Assembly: GCA_963969495.1 (NCBI GenBank)
Contig: OZ018319.1
Coordinates: forward strand, 204,665,100-204,729,099
Source of the DNA: Ceratothoa steindachneri
Taxonomy: Eukaryota; Arthropoda; Malacostraca; Isopoda; Cymothoidae
Direction: 5' to 3'
Length of the DNA stretch: 64,000 bases
This document shows positions 47,351 through 58,438 of this stretch, in pieces (positions within the stretch are counted from its first letter, which is position 1; each line of letters begins with the position of its first letter). The notes beneath the pieces were generated by a model that was not told where the DNA came from, made no database searches, and saw nothing but the letters and a program-made list of their open reading frames with translations. The position numbers and the translations under genes are program-made.

Positions 47351-47440
47351 TTAAAGTAAAAGCGAATTATGGATATTTGCTTGAAATTTTCAGCTTCAAA
47401 TATTTGCCTATCGAAATATTTGAATAATTTATGTATTTAT

Positions 47441-47490
47441 ATGGTAAATAAGGCGTTGAATTTCCAACGTTTGACCCGGGGTTCGATACC
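47441..47490 (+). repeat. tRNA-like SINE head
   Basis: The segment reads ATGGTAAATAAGGCGTTGAA, TTTCCAACGTTTGACCCG, GGGTTCGATACC. It looks like a decayed tRNA: an anticodon arm with paired CGTTG and CAACG, and a B box GGTTCGATACC. The A-box side and acceptor stem are missing, so it is not a working tRNA gene; a tRNA-derived SINE head is the likely origin. Confidence 0.45.
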
Positions 47491-47660
47491 AGATAAAAAC
47501 AAAGACAAATATTTTGGTCCTGGATCTGACGTAAGTGCGCAAACCGCTCCGCCCATACACGTCACCAACTATAGCTAATCGTAAATACCACTGTCTCTTC
47601 CTCCATCCTCTTTTAACACACCTAACACATCACTCTTCCACCATGGAATCTGATGAAGAT

Positions 47661-47820
47661 GGTTGTCATATCCACACTCAATCTTTAAGCGGAATGAGTG
47701 GCTCTCTTCTGGGCCATGGAAGGTTGCCTACTCACTATTAGGTAGTAAAACAAGTACTAGTACTCTATAAGCAACTTATTCCCCAAGGAGGACTGACCCC
47801 TGTAATCTTAAGGCTTGCTA
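47661..47820 (+). repeat. Dispersed repeat, copy A
   Basis: GGTTGTCATATCCACACTCA, then AAGCGGAATGAGTGGCTCTC and GGGCCATGGAAGGTTG, is followed by GTAGTAAAACAAGTACTA and AAGGAGGACTG. The same order occurs inverted at 49255-49405. It may be the body of a SINE whose head is at 47441. Confidence 0.65.
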
Positions 47821-47955
47821 CTAATTTTCATTCTTATTTATATGTGGATTTTATTATCGGGTCTGGGCACCGCTTCTACGATTGAAAATGGAAGGGGAAG
47901 AAGGAGGTAATTACTACATAACTAACTGAATATTACATATATTCAAAATACTCAG

Positions 47956-47956
<1 letters not shown>

Positions 47957-48005
<49 letters not shown>

Positions 48006-48141
48006 AAAAATATCCAAGACAAATTGGTGCGGTTAAGATAATGGCATAATTAGACAACTGCTCTGCCTCAGGTCCAGCAAGTGATCCTATCTTCTTGAAC
48101 TGGAAGACAACACTTAGGAATGGCCCATCCGTCTGCCTTTC

Positions 48142-48235
<94 letters not shown>

Positions 48236-48454
48236 AAAAATATCCAAGACAAATTGGTGCGGTTAAGGTAATGGCAAAATTAGACAACTGCTCTGCTTCA
48301 GGTCCAGCAGGTGATCCTATCCTCCTTGAACTGGAAGACAACACTTAGGGATGATGGATGGGTCATCCCTAAGTGTTGTCTTCCAGTTCAAGGAGGATAG
48401 GATCACCTGCTGGACCTGAAGCAGAGCAGTTGTCTAATTTTGCCATTACCTTAA

Positions 48455-48530
<76 letters not shown>
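47957..48530. repeat. (TA)n/(CT)n cluster with duplicated and inverted unique blocks
   Basis: A 120-bp block (48001-48120, starting TATGGAAAAATATCCAAGAC) is repeated directly at 48231-48351, a 230-bp period that includes (CT)n and (TA)n tracts. It is then inverted at 48363-48459. The (TA)n tracts lie at 47957-48002, 48182-48233 and 48458-48530, with (CT)n at 48147-48182. Confidence 0.9.
48258..48459. repeat. Perfect palindrome, 97-bp arms, 8-base loop
   Basis: Positions 48258-48354 are the exact reverse complement of 48363-48459, with TGGATGGG between them. No mismatch was found on reading both arms. Confidence 0.93.
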
Positions 48531-48534
<4 letters not shown>

Positions 48535-48890
48535 TTAAGAGTTTTAAATTATTCAAAATTTGTTTTGGTTTGGTCTCATTTCTTGCAATTACTTTTCATA
48601 TGAAATTGTACTCTTTAATCTTTATTTTCTGAGCAGAAACAAAAAAGAACGACGCGTTAAGTTCCTTTAACCGCATCACGCTACTTTAAGGGAAGATGCA
48701 TAGATTTGGGACACCTTCAAGTGGTTTCAGAAATTCACTACCGGCACATCCCAGAGTTGTTTCTTTTTTTCTGCTCGTCGTACAGAAGTTATTTTAAAAG
48801 TGAATTGGCAATTAAGGCTTTCATTACATTCACTCAGAAGCAAAATTGATGATTGCAATTCTGGTTTAGTGAAGCTAAATGATTGGTGAG
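48531..48890. other. Intergenic DNA, nothing recognised
   Basis: No gene is seen. Confidence 0.4.
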
Positions 48891-49190
48891 ATAATCGCAT
48901 TAATATAATTGTTATTATTATTGTTATTATTATTAAGATTCTAATTAATATTTGCATTATTATTATTGATACATTTATAATTATTATTAATATAACTATA
49001 TTTGTTCCTATAATATAATTATCAATATTATTTTTATTATTATTTATTTATTTTTATTATTTATATTCTATTTATTATTATCATTATTGATATATTTATA
49101 ATTATCTTTAATATATCTACAGTATATTTGTCATTATTGCTATAATTATTAATTTTCTTTAATAGTATTACTATTATTGTGATATTTTAT
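48890..49190. repeat. (ATT)n-rich low-complexity DNA
   Basis: Impure TTATTATTA and related words over about 300 bp. Confidence 0.85.
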
Positions 49191-49254
49191 TATCCTGAAC
49201 GCAGCTAATTTTGTCGCTGTGGATCGCAGTGAAAGACAAAGGATAGAAAGCCCG

Positions 49255-49405
49255 AAGCTATCAGGAGCCAGTCCTCCTCGGTACAAGGATTGCAGAAAGA
49301 TTGGTAGTACTTTGTTTTACCACCAAATAGTTATTAACAACCTTCCATGGCCCAGTGGAGAGCCACTCGTTCCGCTTAAAATTTGAGTGTGGATATGACA
49401 ACCAC
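49255..49405 (-). repeat. Dispersed repeat, copy B (inverted relative to A)
   Basis: On the minus strand it reads GGTTGTCATATCCACACTCA, AAGCGGAACGAGTGGCTCTC, GGGCCATGGAAGGTTG, GGTGGTAAAACAAAGTACTA and GAGGAGGACTGGC. The order is the same as copy A, with scattered differences. Confidence 0.65.
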
Positions 49406-49602
49406 CCGAACATGTCTACATTAGTTATACATTTGCATACAATTTCTCCTAACTGTACCACTCTATACGAACCTCCATTGGTGGATAATTTGTCGCCGTT
49501 GACAATTCTGAATTTCGCGCATGCGTGTGTTCTAGCATTGGTTCACACTTCTCCCTGCCATAGTAGAATAGGATGTGTATCCTCTGTGAAGTAAGCAATA
49601 AC

Positions 49603-50479
49603 ATGGCTAAATTCAATCTTCCCAAAATTTGGAAAAGGCAAGCTGTGCTGGTTGGGATTCAGGTTGAGAGCTCTAATGCGAAGATCACCGAGGGTTCGGG
49701 TGGTAATTTAAAGACGGTGTAGGTGACCAAGAGAGATTTGGAGGAGTGAGGTCGTGATTAACGGGGTGCGGCGGCTCAGGCCATCATTTACAATGATCCA
49801 AATGAGGTCCAGATCCACGAAAAAGCTGGTATCACAGTCTGCCATCAGTCAGTCAGTGCAAAAGGACATCCGTTATCATTCGTACAAGATGATAAAGGAA
49901 CAACTTCCGTCGCAGGAGGTAAAGGACTAACGGAAGAACCTTGCTTCGAAGCTTGTAAACAAACTGAAGGATTTCCAAAAGACTGGTATTTCTACCAGGA
50001 CTCGAAAAACAACCGCTGGCTTGCTGTGGCTCCCAATGATGTAACGAGAAGCATGAAGTCTAAGTTCCTGGTGCGCATCATGGTGTTTGGAGGGCCATGT
50101 TATGCCTCCGTTTATCCTGTTGGAGGACTACATCAAGCCCTTTAAGGAGTCAGTGTTTCCCTGAATCCAGAACGTGGCCATTGGAATGGCATAAGTGTGG
50201 TAGCAGGACTGCACTAAACCACACAAGCCGAAGGACTCAGTAATGGTTGTCAGGAAATTTCTTTGACCACATAACTCCTAACATCTGTCCTCTCAACTTC
50301 CCAGACCACAACTTCCTGGACATTATGGTTTGGGAGTGGTTGAGAGCGACCAAGTGGTTAGGTCCGAGATCCCTCCAGTTTTCATCCAGGTAAAAAGGGG
50401 TAGCCATTAAGAAGGGCTGCAGCAGGTTCCAACCCCGTCTGGGGGCCGTGGCTGAAGCGACGGCGATTTCATTGAATAA
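49603..50479 (+). pseudogene. Tc1/mariner-superfamily transposase relic
   Basis: No long frame survives, but pieces in three frames line up in order with an invertebrate Tc1/mariner-type transposase. An N-terminal helix-turn-helix remnant around 49660-49740 (SNAKITEGSGGNLKTV, then VTKRDLEE) comes first. VQKDIRYHSYKMIKEQL follows near 49858, then NNRWLAVAPNDVTRSMKSKF and VMVFG-like text near 50090. LNFPDHNFLDIMVWEW near 50300 corresponds to the SPDLNPLDYYVW motif carrying the last acidic residue. It ends SRFQPRLGAVAEADGDFIE before TAA at 50477. It is 877 bp against about 1 kb for an intact gene, with many stops, indels and losses. Terminal repeats were not located. Confidence 0.75.
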
Positions 50480-50829
50480 AATGAATAGTACAGCAATCCT
50501 CCAAGTTTAAAACAGGTTTTTTACTAAATACTCATATATGAGTATAAAAGAAAACTCTCTATTATTTTCTTTTATATTTAATCTAGGTGACAAATTACTG
50601 ATCGCACCCTGTATAAAATTAGCCGATGACGAAATCCTGGAGAGGTGTCCTCGTTCTTCGCTTCTTTGTTTTCCAACCAATAATGTGGGCGGGGCAAATT
50701 CCATAAATGCTTAGGATGAAAGAAATCCCAACTTCCTGCCATTACTCTTTGCTCGGTGGCGTGGAGAAACCCGCAGTGTCAGTGCTATGTGTACCTTTTC
50801 TCAGGTATCATCATTATGTTGCACATACA

Positions 50830-51070
50830 CAGACACACACTCTCTCTCTAGCACATGCTCTCACACTATCCCACTTTTTTTCACTCTCTCTCAAACTCTT
50901 TCTCACACACTCTCTCACTATCATTCTCTGTCACTATCTCTCACACTCTTTCTTACACACAATCTATCTCACACACTCTCTCAAACTCTTTCTCACACAC
51001 TCTCACTATCATTCTCCCACACTGTCTTTCATACTCTTTCTCACACTCTCCCTCCCATTATCATTTTCTT
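50830..51070. repeat. CT/CA-rich low-complexity tract
   Basis: Impure repeats of CTCTCTCACACTCTTTCTCA type. The S/L/H-rich frames are artefacts. Confidence 0.9.
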
Positions 51071-51960
51071 ACGCTATTTATCTCTATCTTTTGGGGGGTT
51101 TTTACCCCCCTGTATATTTCCCGTCACTCTGATTTCCATCCACGCGCTCCATAATCCTTTCAGACTGTGTTCATTACCATCACTTGACAGCGACTATCCA
51201 CCTGCCATCCCGGAAGTCTCCTCCACCAACAATTCATCGTTGGTGAGTGAAGTAGAAGCAAATACAAACTCTCGATGGTTCAAAAAGTCTTTCAAAAGTA
51301 AACAATGAGCAAACTCTAAAAATATCTGCATACATTGAATTAACGTTCAAATATTGTATTTATTTCATGTAATTTAACAAAAGAAAAAGTAAATTAATGG
51401 CACAATTTTGACGGCAATTGAGAATCTGAATTTAGATTTATTGCAAGCGAAAGAAAGGACTCTTTCAATTGCGAAGATCGACAAAAATATCAAAAAATAT
51501 AAATACATCATAAAATATGATGCTTTCAACTGCGAACAGGTTCGTATGCATGAATGTAGAATATGTATGAATATACGTGTACACGAATGTAAATAGATTT
51601 CAGTTAAACAAGTTTATTGTGGCTAGTTTCCAATTGTACTGGTTATAATTTACACGTTGTTATGCAATTGAAATTACAAAACCTGGCGATCAATTACCTC
51701 CTTTATATGTAGATAGATAACTATTACGTTTGGATAGATAAATGTTCAGTTGTGTGCCTGCGCCTTTCATTCATGGCCTATTGATCGTGTAAACAATTGT
51801 GATTATTCTTCTTTATCTTACCTTGGCAAAGTGGAACATTGAAATAGTGTGTGGTCTAGATTCTAAAGCACCTCGCCGATCTTGTGAATTAAACCACTGC
51901 GAACAATAAAAAGGCTCATTAAGAGATACCTATGATTAGAAGGTTATTCGGAGCTCTTAA
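51071..51960. other. Intergenic DNA, nothing recognised
   Basis: No gene is seen. Confidence 0.4.
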
Positions 51961-51964
51961 TATT

Positions 51965-52165
51965 TCGTCTATTTCGTCACCGGAATTTGGCGTTTGGAAG
52001 TATGAATGACAAGCCAGATTTTTCGATAAATTATTTCACTCTACCTAGAAGAGTTGAATGTTTAGAAGTTGTTCTTTTGGGTGTGTCAGTTATTTTTCGT
52101 CCCCGGAAGTTGAAGTTTGTTGCTAGGAATGAGAATCCAGATTTATCGATAGTTATTCCACTCTA
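51965..52165. repeat. Two-copy ~122-bp tandem repeat
   Basis: ATTTCGTCACCGGAATTTGG ... CCAGATTTTTCGATAAATTA is followed about 122 bp later by TTTTTCGTCCCCGGAAGTTG ... CCAGATTTATCGATAGTTAT. Confidence 0.7.
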
Positions 52166-52169
52166 AATT

Positions 52170-53785
52170 TCAGCATAGATACCTATGCAATTATTATTAT
52201 TATTTACCTCCAAATCGGTAGCAAACCCACTACAACGAGTGAAAATCGGTAACTAAACCAATGCAGCTCAGTAGAATTTTCTTTTTTTATAAAAAGTCAC
52301 ATCGATGTTAAAACCCACAAAGGGTGCAGGTCGGTAGCAAAACTTTATAAAGGGTGCGGATAGGTAACAAAATCTGTGGAGTGCATATCGGTAGCAAAAC
52401 CAACAAAAAGCGCAGATTAGTTGTAAACCAATACAAAGAGTGTAAATAGTTAACAAAATACACACAAAGAGCGAATATTGGAAGGAAAAGCACAGATAAG
52501 CGGAAGATTGGTAGTAAAACCCCTATAAAGACCACATATCTGAAGATAAACCTCTTCAAGAGGACATATTGGTAACATAACCCTTACAACTAGTGTATAT
52601 TGGTAGAGAACCTCCTAAAAAAATGCATATCGGTGGTAAAATAACCCTACAAATATTGAGGGTGGGCGCAAAACCCATACAAAGAGTGCAGTCCGGTAGC
52701 AGCAACCATAAATGAATCAATTCGGTGTTAAAACTCGTACAAAGAGTGAAAATCTGTATCAAAACACTACAACGAGTGCAAATCGGTAGCAAAAATACTA
52801 ACAAAGATCGCAGATTGGTAATAGAAATCCTACAGAGGGAAGATCGGTAGCAAAACCTCTACAAAATCATTAAAAATAATGCAAATCGGTAGCAAAATAT
52901 CTAAAAAGATTGCAGCTCGATAGCAAACCCCAACAAACATTGTAAATCGATAGCAAAATCCTTAAAATAGTGCAAGGCGGTAGCAAAAATCCTACTTATA
53001 GTGTAGGTCTGGATCAAAAGCTTACAAAGAGTGCAGATCGGTGGCAAGCCCCTACAAAGTTCGAATCGAGAGCGATTCTCCTAAAAAGAATCAAATCGAT
53101 CTTAAAACCTAAAATCCATATAAATAATTCAAATCGGTAGCAAACCTCTTACAAAGAAGTCAAGGCGGTAGTAAAAACATTACAAAGAGTGGATATCGGT
53201 AGCAAATTCATAAGGAGAGTATAAAAAATTGGTAAAAAGACACTATAATTATTGAAGATTGGTAAAAAAAACCTATATATATATAGAACAGAACAGTATG
53301 AAATTCTTAAAGAAAGTGCAAATAGGTAATAACATCTCATTACAGAGTAAAATTGTTGTTAAACCCCGTATAAAGACTGCAGATCGTTAGCAAAGCTCAA
53401 ACACATAGTAAATATCGGTAGTAAATCCCTCAAAATGCAGCTGGGTAGCAAAAAATCCTGCAAATAGTGTAGTTTGTTATCAAAAGCAATTCAAAGCGTA
53501 CCGATCGGTAAAATTCCCGAACAAGAAGTACCGATTGATAGCAAAAACAATACAGAAAATACAGATCGGTAACAAAACCCATATAAAGAGGGGATTGGTG
53601 CTAAAATCGAACCAAGAATTAATATCGGTAGAAAAACTGCTACAAACAGCTCAACTTTATTGCAAAAACCCCACAGAATGGTCAGATCGATAGCATGTTT
53701 CTACAAAGACTGGAAATCGGTAGCTAGCCCATAGAAAGACGCAAATTGGTAGCAAAATCACAACAAATAGTGCAGATATATAAAA
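52170..53785. repeat. ~32-bp GGTAGCAAAACC minisatellite
   Basis: The unit is near CAAAGAGTGCAGATCGGTAG followed by CAAAACCCCTA, about 50 diverged copies. Layout and words match the 28.1-29.5 kb array (AAGAGTGCATACGGTGGTAA). Confidence 0.85.
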
Positions 53786-54140
53786 AATAATGTTATATAA
53801 TGAATTAAATTGTTATGAATTAAAGTTATATACTGAATAATATTTATATAAAGAAATAAACTTATTTAATGATTAAAATTTATAAAGAGAATTAAATTTA
53901 TATAATGAATTAAAGTTATATTAAAGAATTAGATTTATTTGATGACTTATATTATATAAGACATTAAAGTTATACGAATAATTAAATTTATATAAAGAAT
54001 TCAATTTATATAAAGAATTAATGTTATATGATAAATAAATTTCTATAATAGCAAATTTATATGATTAATTGCAGTGACCTAATGAATTATATTTATATAA
54101 TGAATTAAAATTACATAATTAATTAAATCCATTGCGAAAT
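53786..54140. repeat. AT-rich ~20-bp tandem repeat
   Basis: Repeats of ATTAAATTTATATAATGA and AATTAAAGTTATATAAAGA type. Confidence 0.8.
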
Positions 54141-54319
54141 TAGAGAAAAATAGAAGTTTTAGACTATGCCTATTTTGGGGACAAACCCGTCCCTCTTATT
54201 CGGAGGGGGCAGGGGGGTATACGGAGAAGAGGTTGGGCAGAATGTGTAGATGTTAAAACCAATCGGATTTATATCTTAAACGCAGGGGATTTGTGGATAA
54301 AAGTAGGATGTGCCTCATT

Positions 54320-54540
54320 ATCTCACTCTTGTCATCATCACTATTATCAATATTGCTATTAATATTAACATTACTATTACTAGGACTATTACTATTACTA
54401 ACAATATGACTATTATAATAATACTATTATTATTTTTATGATTACTATTCTTATTAATACTATTATTACAATTATTATTATCATTATTATTATCGTTAAT
54501 TATTATTATTATTACAGAATATTATTATTAAAAATTACTA
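54320..54540. repeat. (TTA)n/(ATT)n low-complexity DNA
   Basis: Impure ATTACTATTATTATT words over about 220 bp. Confidence 0.85.
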
Positions 54541-54605
54541 TTTACTCTTTCCTGGATTTTTATTGATCTTCATAGCATGAATTGGTGGCAAGGTCTTTTA
54601 TACAG

Positions 54606-54747
54606 TGCCACGATGATGACGATAATGATGCAGATTCGTTGGAGGAAAATGAGGAGGAGGAGGAGGAGGAGGAGGAGGAGGATGAGGGGGAGCAGGAGGT
54701 GCAGGAGGAAGATGTTTCTAACTATTGTGATCCTCTACCCGAAGAAG
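54606..54747 (+). other. Candidate acidic exon with GAG repeat
   Basis: After TCTTTTATACAG (acceptor-like) the frame reads CHDDDDNDADSLEEN, an uninterrupted run of glutamates from (GAG)n, then QEEDVSNYCDPLPEE. It ends at GAAG followed by GTATTA (donor-like). Such D/E-rich segments occur in many nuclear proteins, so no function is assigned. It could equally be a GAG microsatellite with chance borders. Confidence 0.25.
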
Positions 54748-55400
54748 GTATTAAGTGTAGCTTCTAGTTACAAAAAAATATTCGAGCGTCTATTTTATTG
54801 GTTCGAGTATTAAAGACGATTGGTCAAACTGTTCCTTGTTTCCTTTCATTCTTTTAGAATTCTATAATTTAAGTGATTTAATTAATAATTTTGCTTAATT
54901 TGCAACGCTTTATATGGACAAATGGCCATATTTGGTTCTTTTCATTTCTATTTTTGTAATGCCAATTTTAAGTTACAGAAAGTGTACTTAATGGACTAAA
55001 ATGGACTAACCAACCAAATAAGGTTGCTATCAATAAATATTTTCTAAAATATTTTTTTTTAAGAAATTAATATTGAACATGTGTAAAATAATCAATGGAA
55101 CACTAAATCATTTTTTTACTTATTCAATTAAATTCTGTCCATATCGGGTTGAATTGAACAATGGTTATCATTTAGATGTTTGTTTTACCTTGTGCAAAAG
55201 ACTTTTCTAGGTCTCATTTAGGGAGAAGTGTGTGTTAGGAGGAGGGAATGACAAGTCTTTTAAAGGATAAGAGGAATTGTATTGCATTTCTAAGACAACA
55301 AAAAAAAAACTTTAGAAAAAAACAACAAAAAAACATAACACTCGTATGCGTTTAAATGCAAACAAACGCCTTTAACTAGAACAATGGGGGAAGGGCTCGG
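54748..55400. other. AT-rich DNA, nothing recognised
   Basis: No gene or repeat is recognised. Confidence 0.4.
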
Positions 55401-55406
55401 GAAGCA

Positions 55407-55455
55407 TGACGTCACAAGGGAAAGGGGCTGGGAATAGTCGTACCTAGTGACGTCA
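55407..55455. promoter_or_regulatory. Pair of perfect CRE sites
   Basis: TGACGTCA occurs at 55407-55414 and 55448-55455, 41 bp apart, in a locally G-rich patch. A TATA-like TTTTATAAGG follows near 55515. CREB/ATF-family factors bind this 8-bp palindrome. No downstream gene was identified. Confidence 0.4.
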
Positions 55456-56655
55456 GGATTGACACTTAACCTTCAAGGGAATTTTGCGTTTTCGATGCAA
55501 AATATCCTCGTTTATTTTATAAGGCGTTCGTTTGTGTTGAGTGTTTTGTTGTTACATTTGCTCTAACCCCGATATGTTGTTTTTAATTTAGCCGTACGTT
55601 CTCTACTCACCTCTTTCATTCCTGCTGTATTTTATTTACCGTCATTTCTAAACAATACTGGCGTCTAGAAGGCTGCGTACACTCTCTTCACGAATGCAAA
55701 ATCATGTGCACAATTCCCTACCCCATACATACGCTGGAGAAAGAAAACAGATGCCACGTATCGCGATATAAATTAACCCCAATAATAGATTGAGGTTATA
55801 GCCATTTGAACCTTTTCAAAGCATGGACCTTGCCTCTCTGAGAGAAACGAGATAAATACTCAACTATCTCAAGAGATCTCGCTGTTTTAACTTCCGCCTT
55901 TAATGCCTATTAATACCCCGACATCCCCCATCCCCCATAACAGAAACAGGCTGACCCCGCCCTTGACAGATCGTTAACCTTGGGCGTTGGCCGGGCACCC
56001 CATAGGAAAAGCAACGCCATTGACTACCTCGTTTGTCCTCTTCGAAAGACCGGCTCGGTAGCTCAAATAGAGACCCTTAGACATCATTTCCGCGTTCCGG
56101 CAACCATAAATTGACCCTAATTGACATTTTTCAATGAATCCTGACCGCCAGGAAAGTGTTACTTAAGTGTTCCCTTTTCTCTAATTTAAAGCCAAAAACA
56201 ACAAGGGCAACCCCTACCACGGTCAAAGTGAAAATGCAGATCAGGGTTCATGTTTGGGGGCCTGTAGGACCTACTTTCTTTAGATGTTAGCTGCAGCATA
56301 CACGCTCATGGTACACGTGACACCACCTTGCGGATTGTTTTTTATATATCCTCCGACCGGAGAATGAAATACGCATAAATATCAGAATGACCACAGCGAC
56401 GGAGAGATTGTACAAAATGGTATTCTCCAACAACAGTCATGTGCATGGAGCCTTGAAGACCAGTCGACCAGGGATTTTACATCGAGGGGTAATGCTAGAG
56501 GTGGCAAATAACCTCTGTGGGGCAAGTTCAAGGGTGTTCTCTGCGCTCCAACCCCTCAGGTCACCTAGTAGTCCCCTCATTTTGGTTACTCGGGTTTCGT
56601 ACATTTCACATATTTTATTTTCCCTTGAAGTCACCAATGAATCTCTTGAGGATTA
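55456..56655. other. GC-moderate intergenic DNA
   Basis: No recognised gene. A tRNA-like TAGCTCAAATAGAG at 56059 lacks a matching B box. The 89-codon frame at 56387-56656 has no recognisable domain. Confidence 0.4.
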
Positions 56656-56659
56656 AGTG

Positions 56660-57560
56660 ACCCCATTTTTTAAAGTTTAAGATAAGCCACCCCAACTTTT
56701 CTTACCTAAAGATAAGCCACCAAACTTTTCTAACCTAAGGATAAGCCACTCCAACTTTTCTTACCTGAAGATAAGCTAGCCACACTTTTCTAACACTGAG
56801 ATAAGCCACCACAGCCTTTCTAACCTGAAGATAAACCACCCAAACATTTCTAGCCTAAGGATAGCCACCCCTACCTTTCTAATCTAACGATAAACAACCT
56901 CAACTTTTCTAACCTGAAGATAAGTCCTACCTTTAAAACCTTTCGATAAACAAGCCTAACCTTTCTAATCGTTAGATAAACTACCGACTTTTTAAACTGA
57001 AGATAAGTGAACCCCAACCTTTCTAACTTAAAGATAAGCTACCACAACTTTTCTAGCGTGAAGAAAAGCCAACTCAACTTTTCTAACCTGAAGATAAGCC
57101 ACCCTCACTTTTCTAACCTGAATATAAACCCGCCTAACTTTTCTAACCTAATACAGAAGTCACGCTAACTTTTCTATCCTTACTAACTTGAAGATAAACG
57201 ACCTTAATTTTTCTACCGTGAGGCTAAGGCACCCTATTTTTTCTAACCCAAAGATAAGCCATCCAAACTTTCTAACTTGAAGATAAGCCATCCAAACTTT
57301 CTAACTTGAAGATAAGCCATCCAAACTTTCTAACTTGAAGATAAGCCACCCAAACTTTCTAACTTGAAGATAAGCCACCCAAACTTTCTAACTTGAAGAT
57401 AAGCCATCCAAACTTTCTAACTTGAAGATAAGCCATCCAAACTTTCTAACTTGAAGATAAGCCATCCAAACTTTCTAACTTGAAGATAAGCCATCCAAAC
57501 TTTCTAACTTGAAGATAATCCATCCAAACTTTCTAACTTGAAGATAAGCCATCCCAACTT
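56660..57560. repeat. ~29-bp GATAAGCC minisatellite
   Basis: Diverged units (GATAAGCCACCCCAACTTTT, CTAACCTGAA) fill 56660-57240. From about 57250 to 57555, around eleven 29-bp units (AAGATAAGCCATCCAAACTT, TCTAACTTG) are almost identical, differing mainly at one T/C position. Confidence 0.92.
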
Positions 57561-57900
57561 TTCTCGCTTTCACTTTTTCAAAAACCGAATTCCCAAACGA
57601 GGCCAATTTTGTTCTATAAATAATGACGGCCGAAAATCCGTTTTACTGCGTACAGCTGAAGAACTTTGGATACAGCACTTTTTACTTGTTTTAGTGTCTG
57701 ATTGACTTTTGAGCGCTGCTACAGAAACGAGCCTATTCTGGAAGTCTTAAGGTGAACCCAGATTCACCCTTCAAAAGAGAGCCATATTTTTGTTCGTCGA
57801 AGTTCATAATTCAATGAGGGCTTAAGCACCTCACTGCTCCCGTCCATCGCTCTGCGTGTGAACCCGCTCGGATGTCTGCCATTCATTGATTTCGTCTTAA
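57561..57900. other. Unassigned flank upstream of LINE
   Basis: No gene is seen; it may include the LINE 5' boundary. Confidence 0.35.
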
Positions 57901-58438
57901 CTATGTCAGCCACTTGGTTTGGCATAATTAAGGACTTATGTGAACACTGGTTTGAGGCCTAGCCCACAGCAGAAGCATAAGTCAGAAATCTTCTCGATAC
58001 TGGGGCATAACTGCGAGTCCCGGACGGAGGAGGAATCCTCATCGCCCGGGGGACCCGGCCAGAATCATAGAGGGAGTTACACCCGTCTCTATGTAGTTGG
58101 ATGCACTTATGGCGTATGTACCCGTGAGGGGGTGGCAAAAACTTAGCAGGCGTTGATTCGGCCGCTATGCATTAATTCCACCAAGCTGAACCCTCTGAGG
58201 TCCCCACCCGAGATCCACCCCATCACCCTATCATCCCTCATACTGGCAGCATACGAGCGGGAGAGCAACAGGAGAAATGGACGGGGGCGTTCCTCTCAAG
58301 TTACTTGAAACCCATTACCAGCCCCACTCACACCATCCTATACCTCCTTTACCACACCCTAACTTTTTTCACACATCAAAAACAAAATTAATTACACTTG
58401 ATTACAGAGAAAGAAGGAATAAGAAGAGCAGCAAGACC

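Noticed and set aside
56045..56105. Possible tRNA-derived sequence (TAGCTCAAATAGAG)
   Set aside because: The A-box-like word is not followed by a B box at the right distance, only GCGTTCCGGC.
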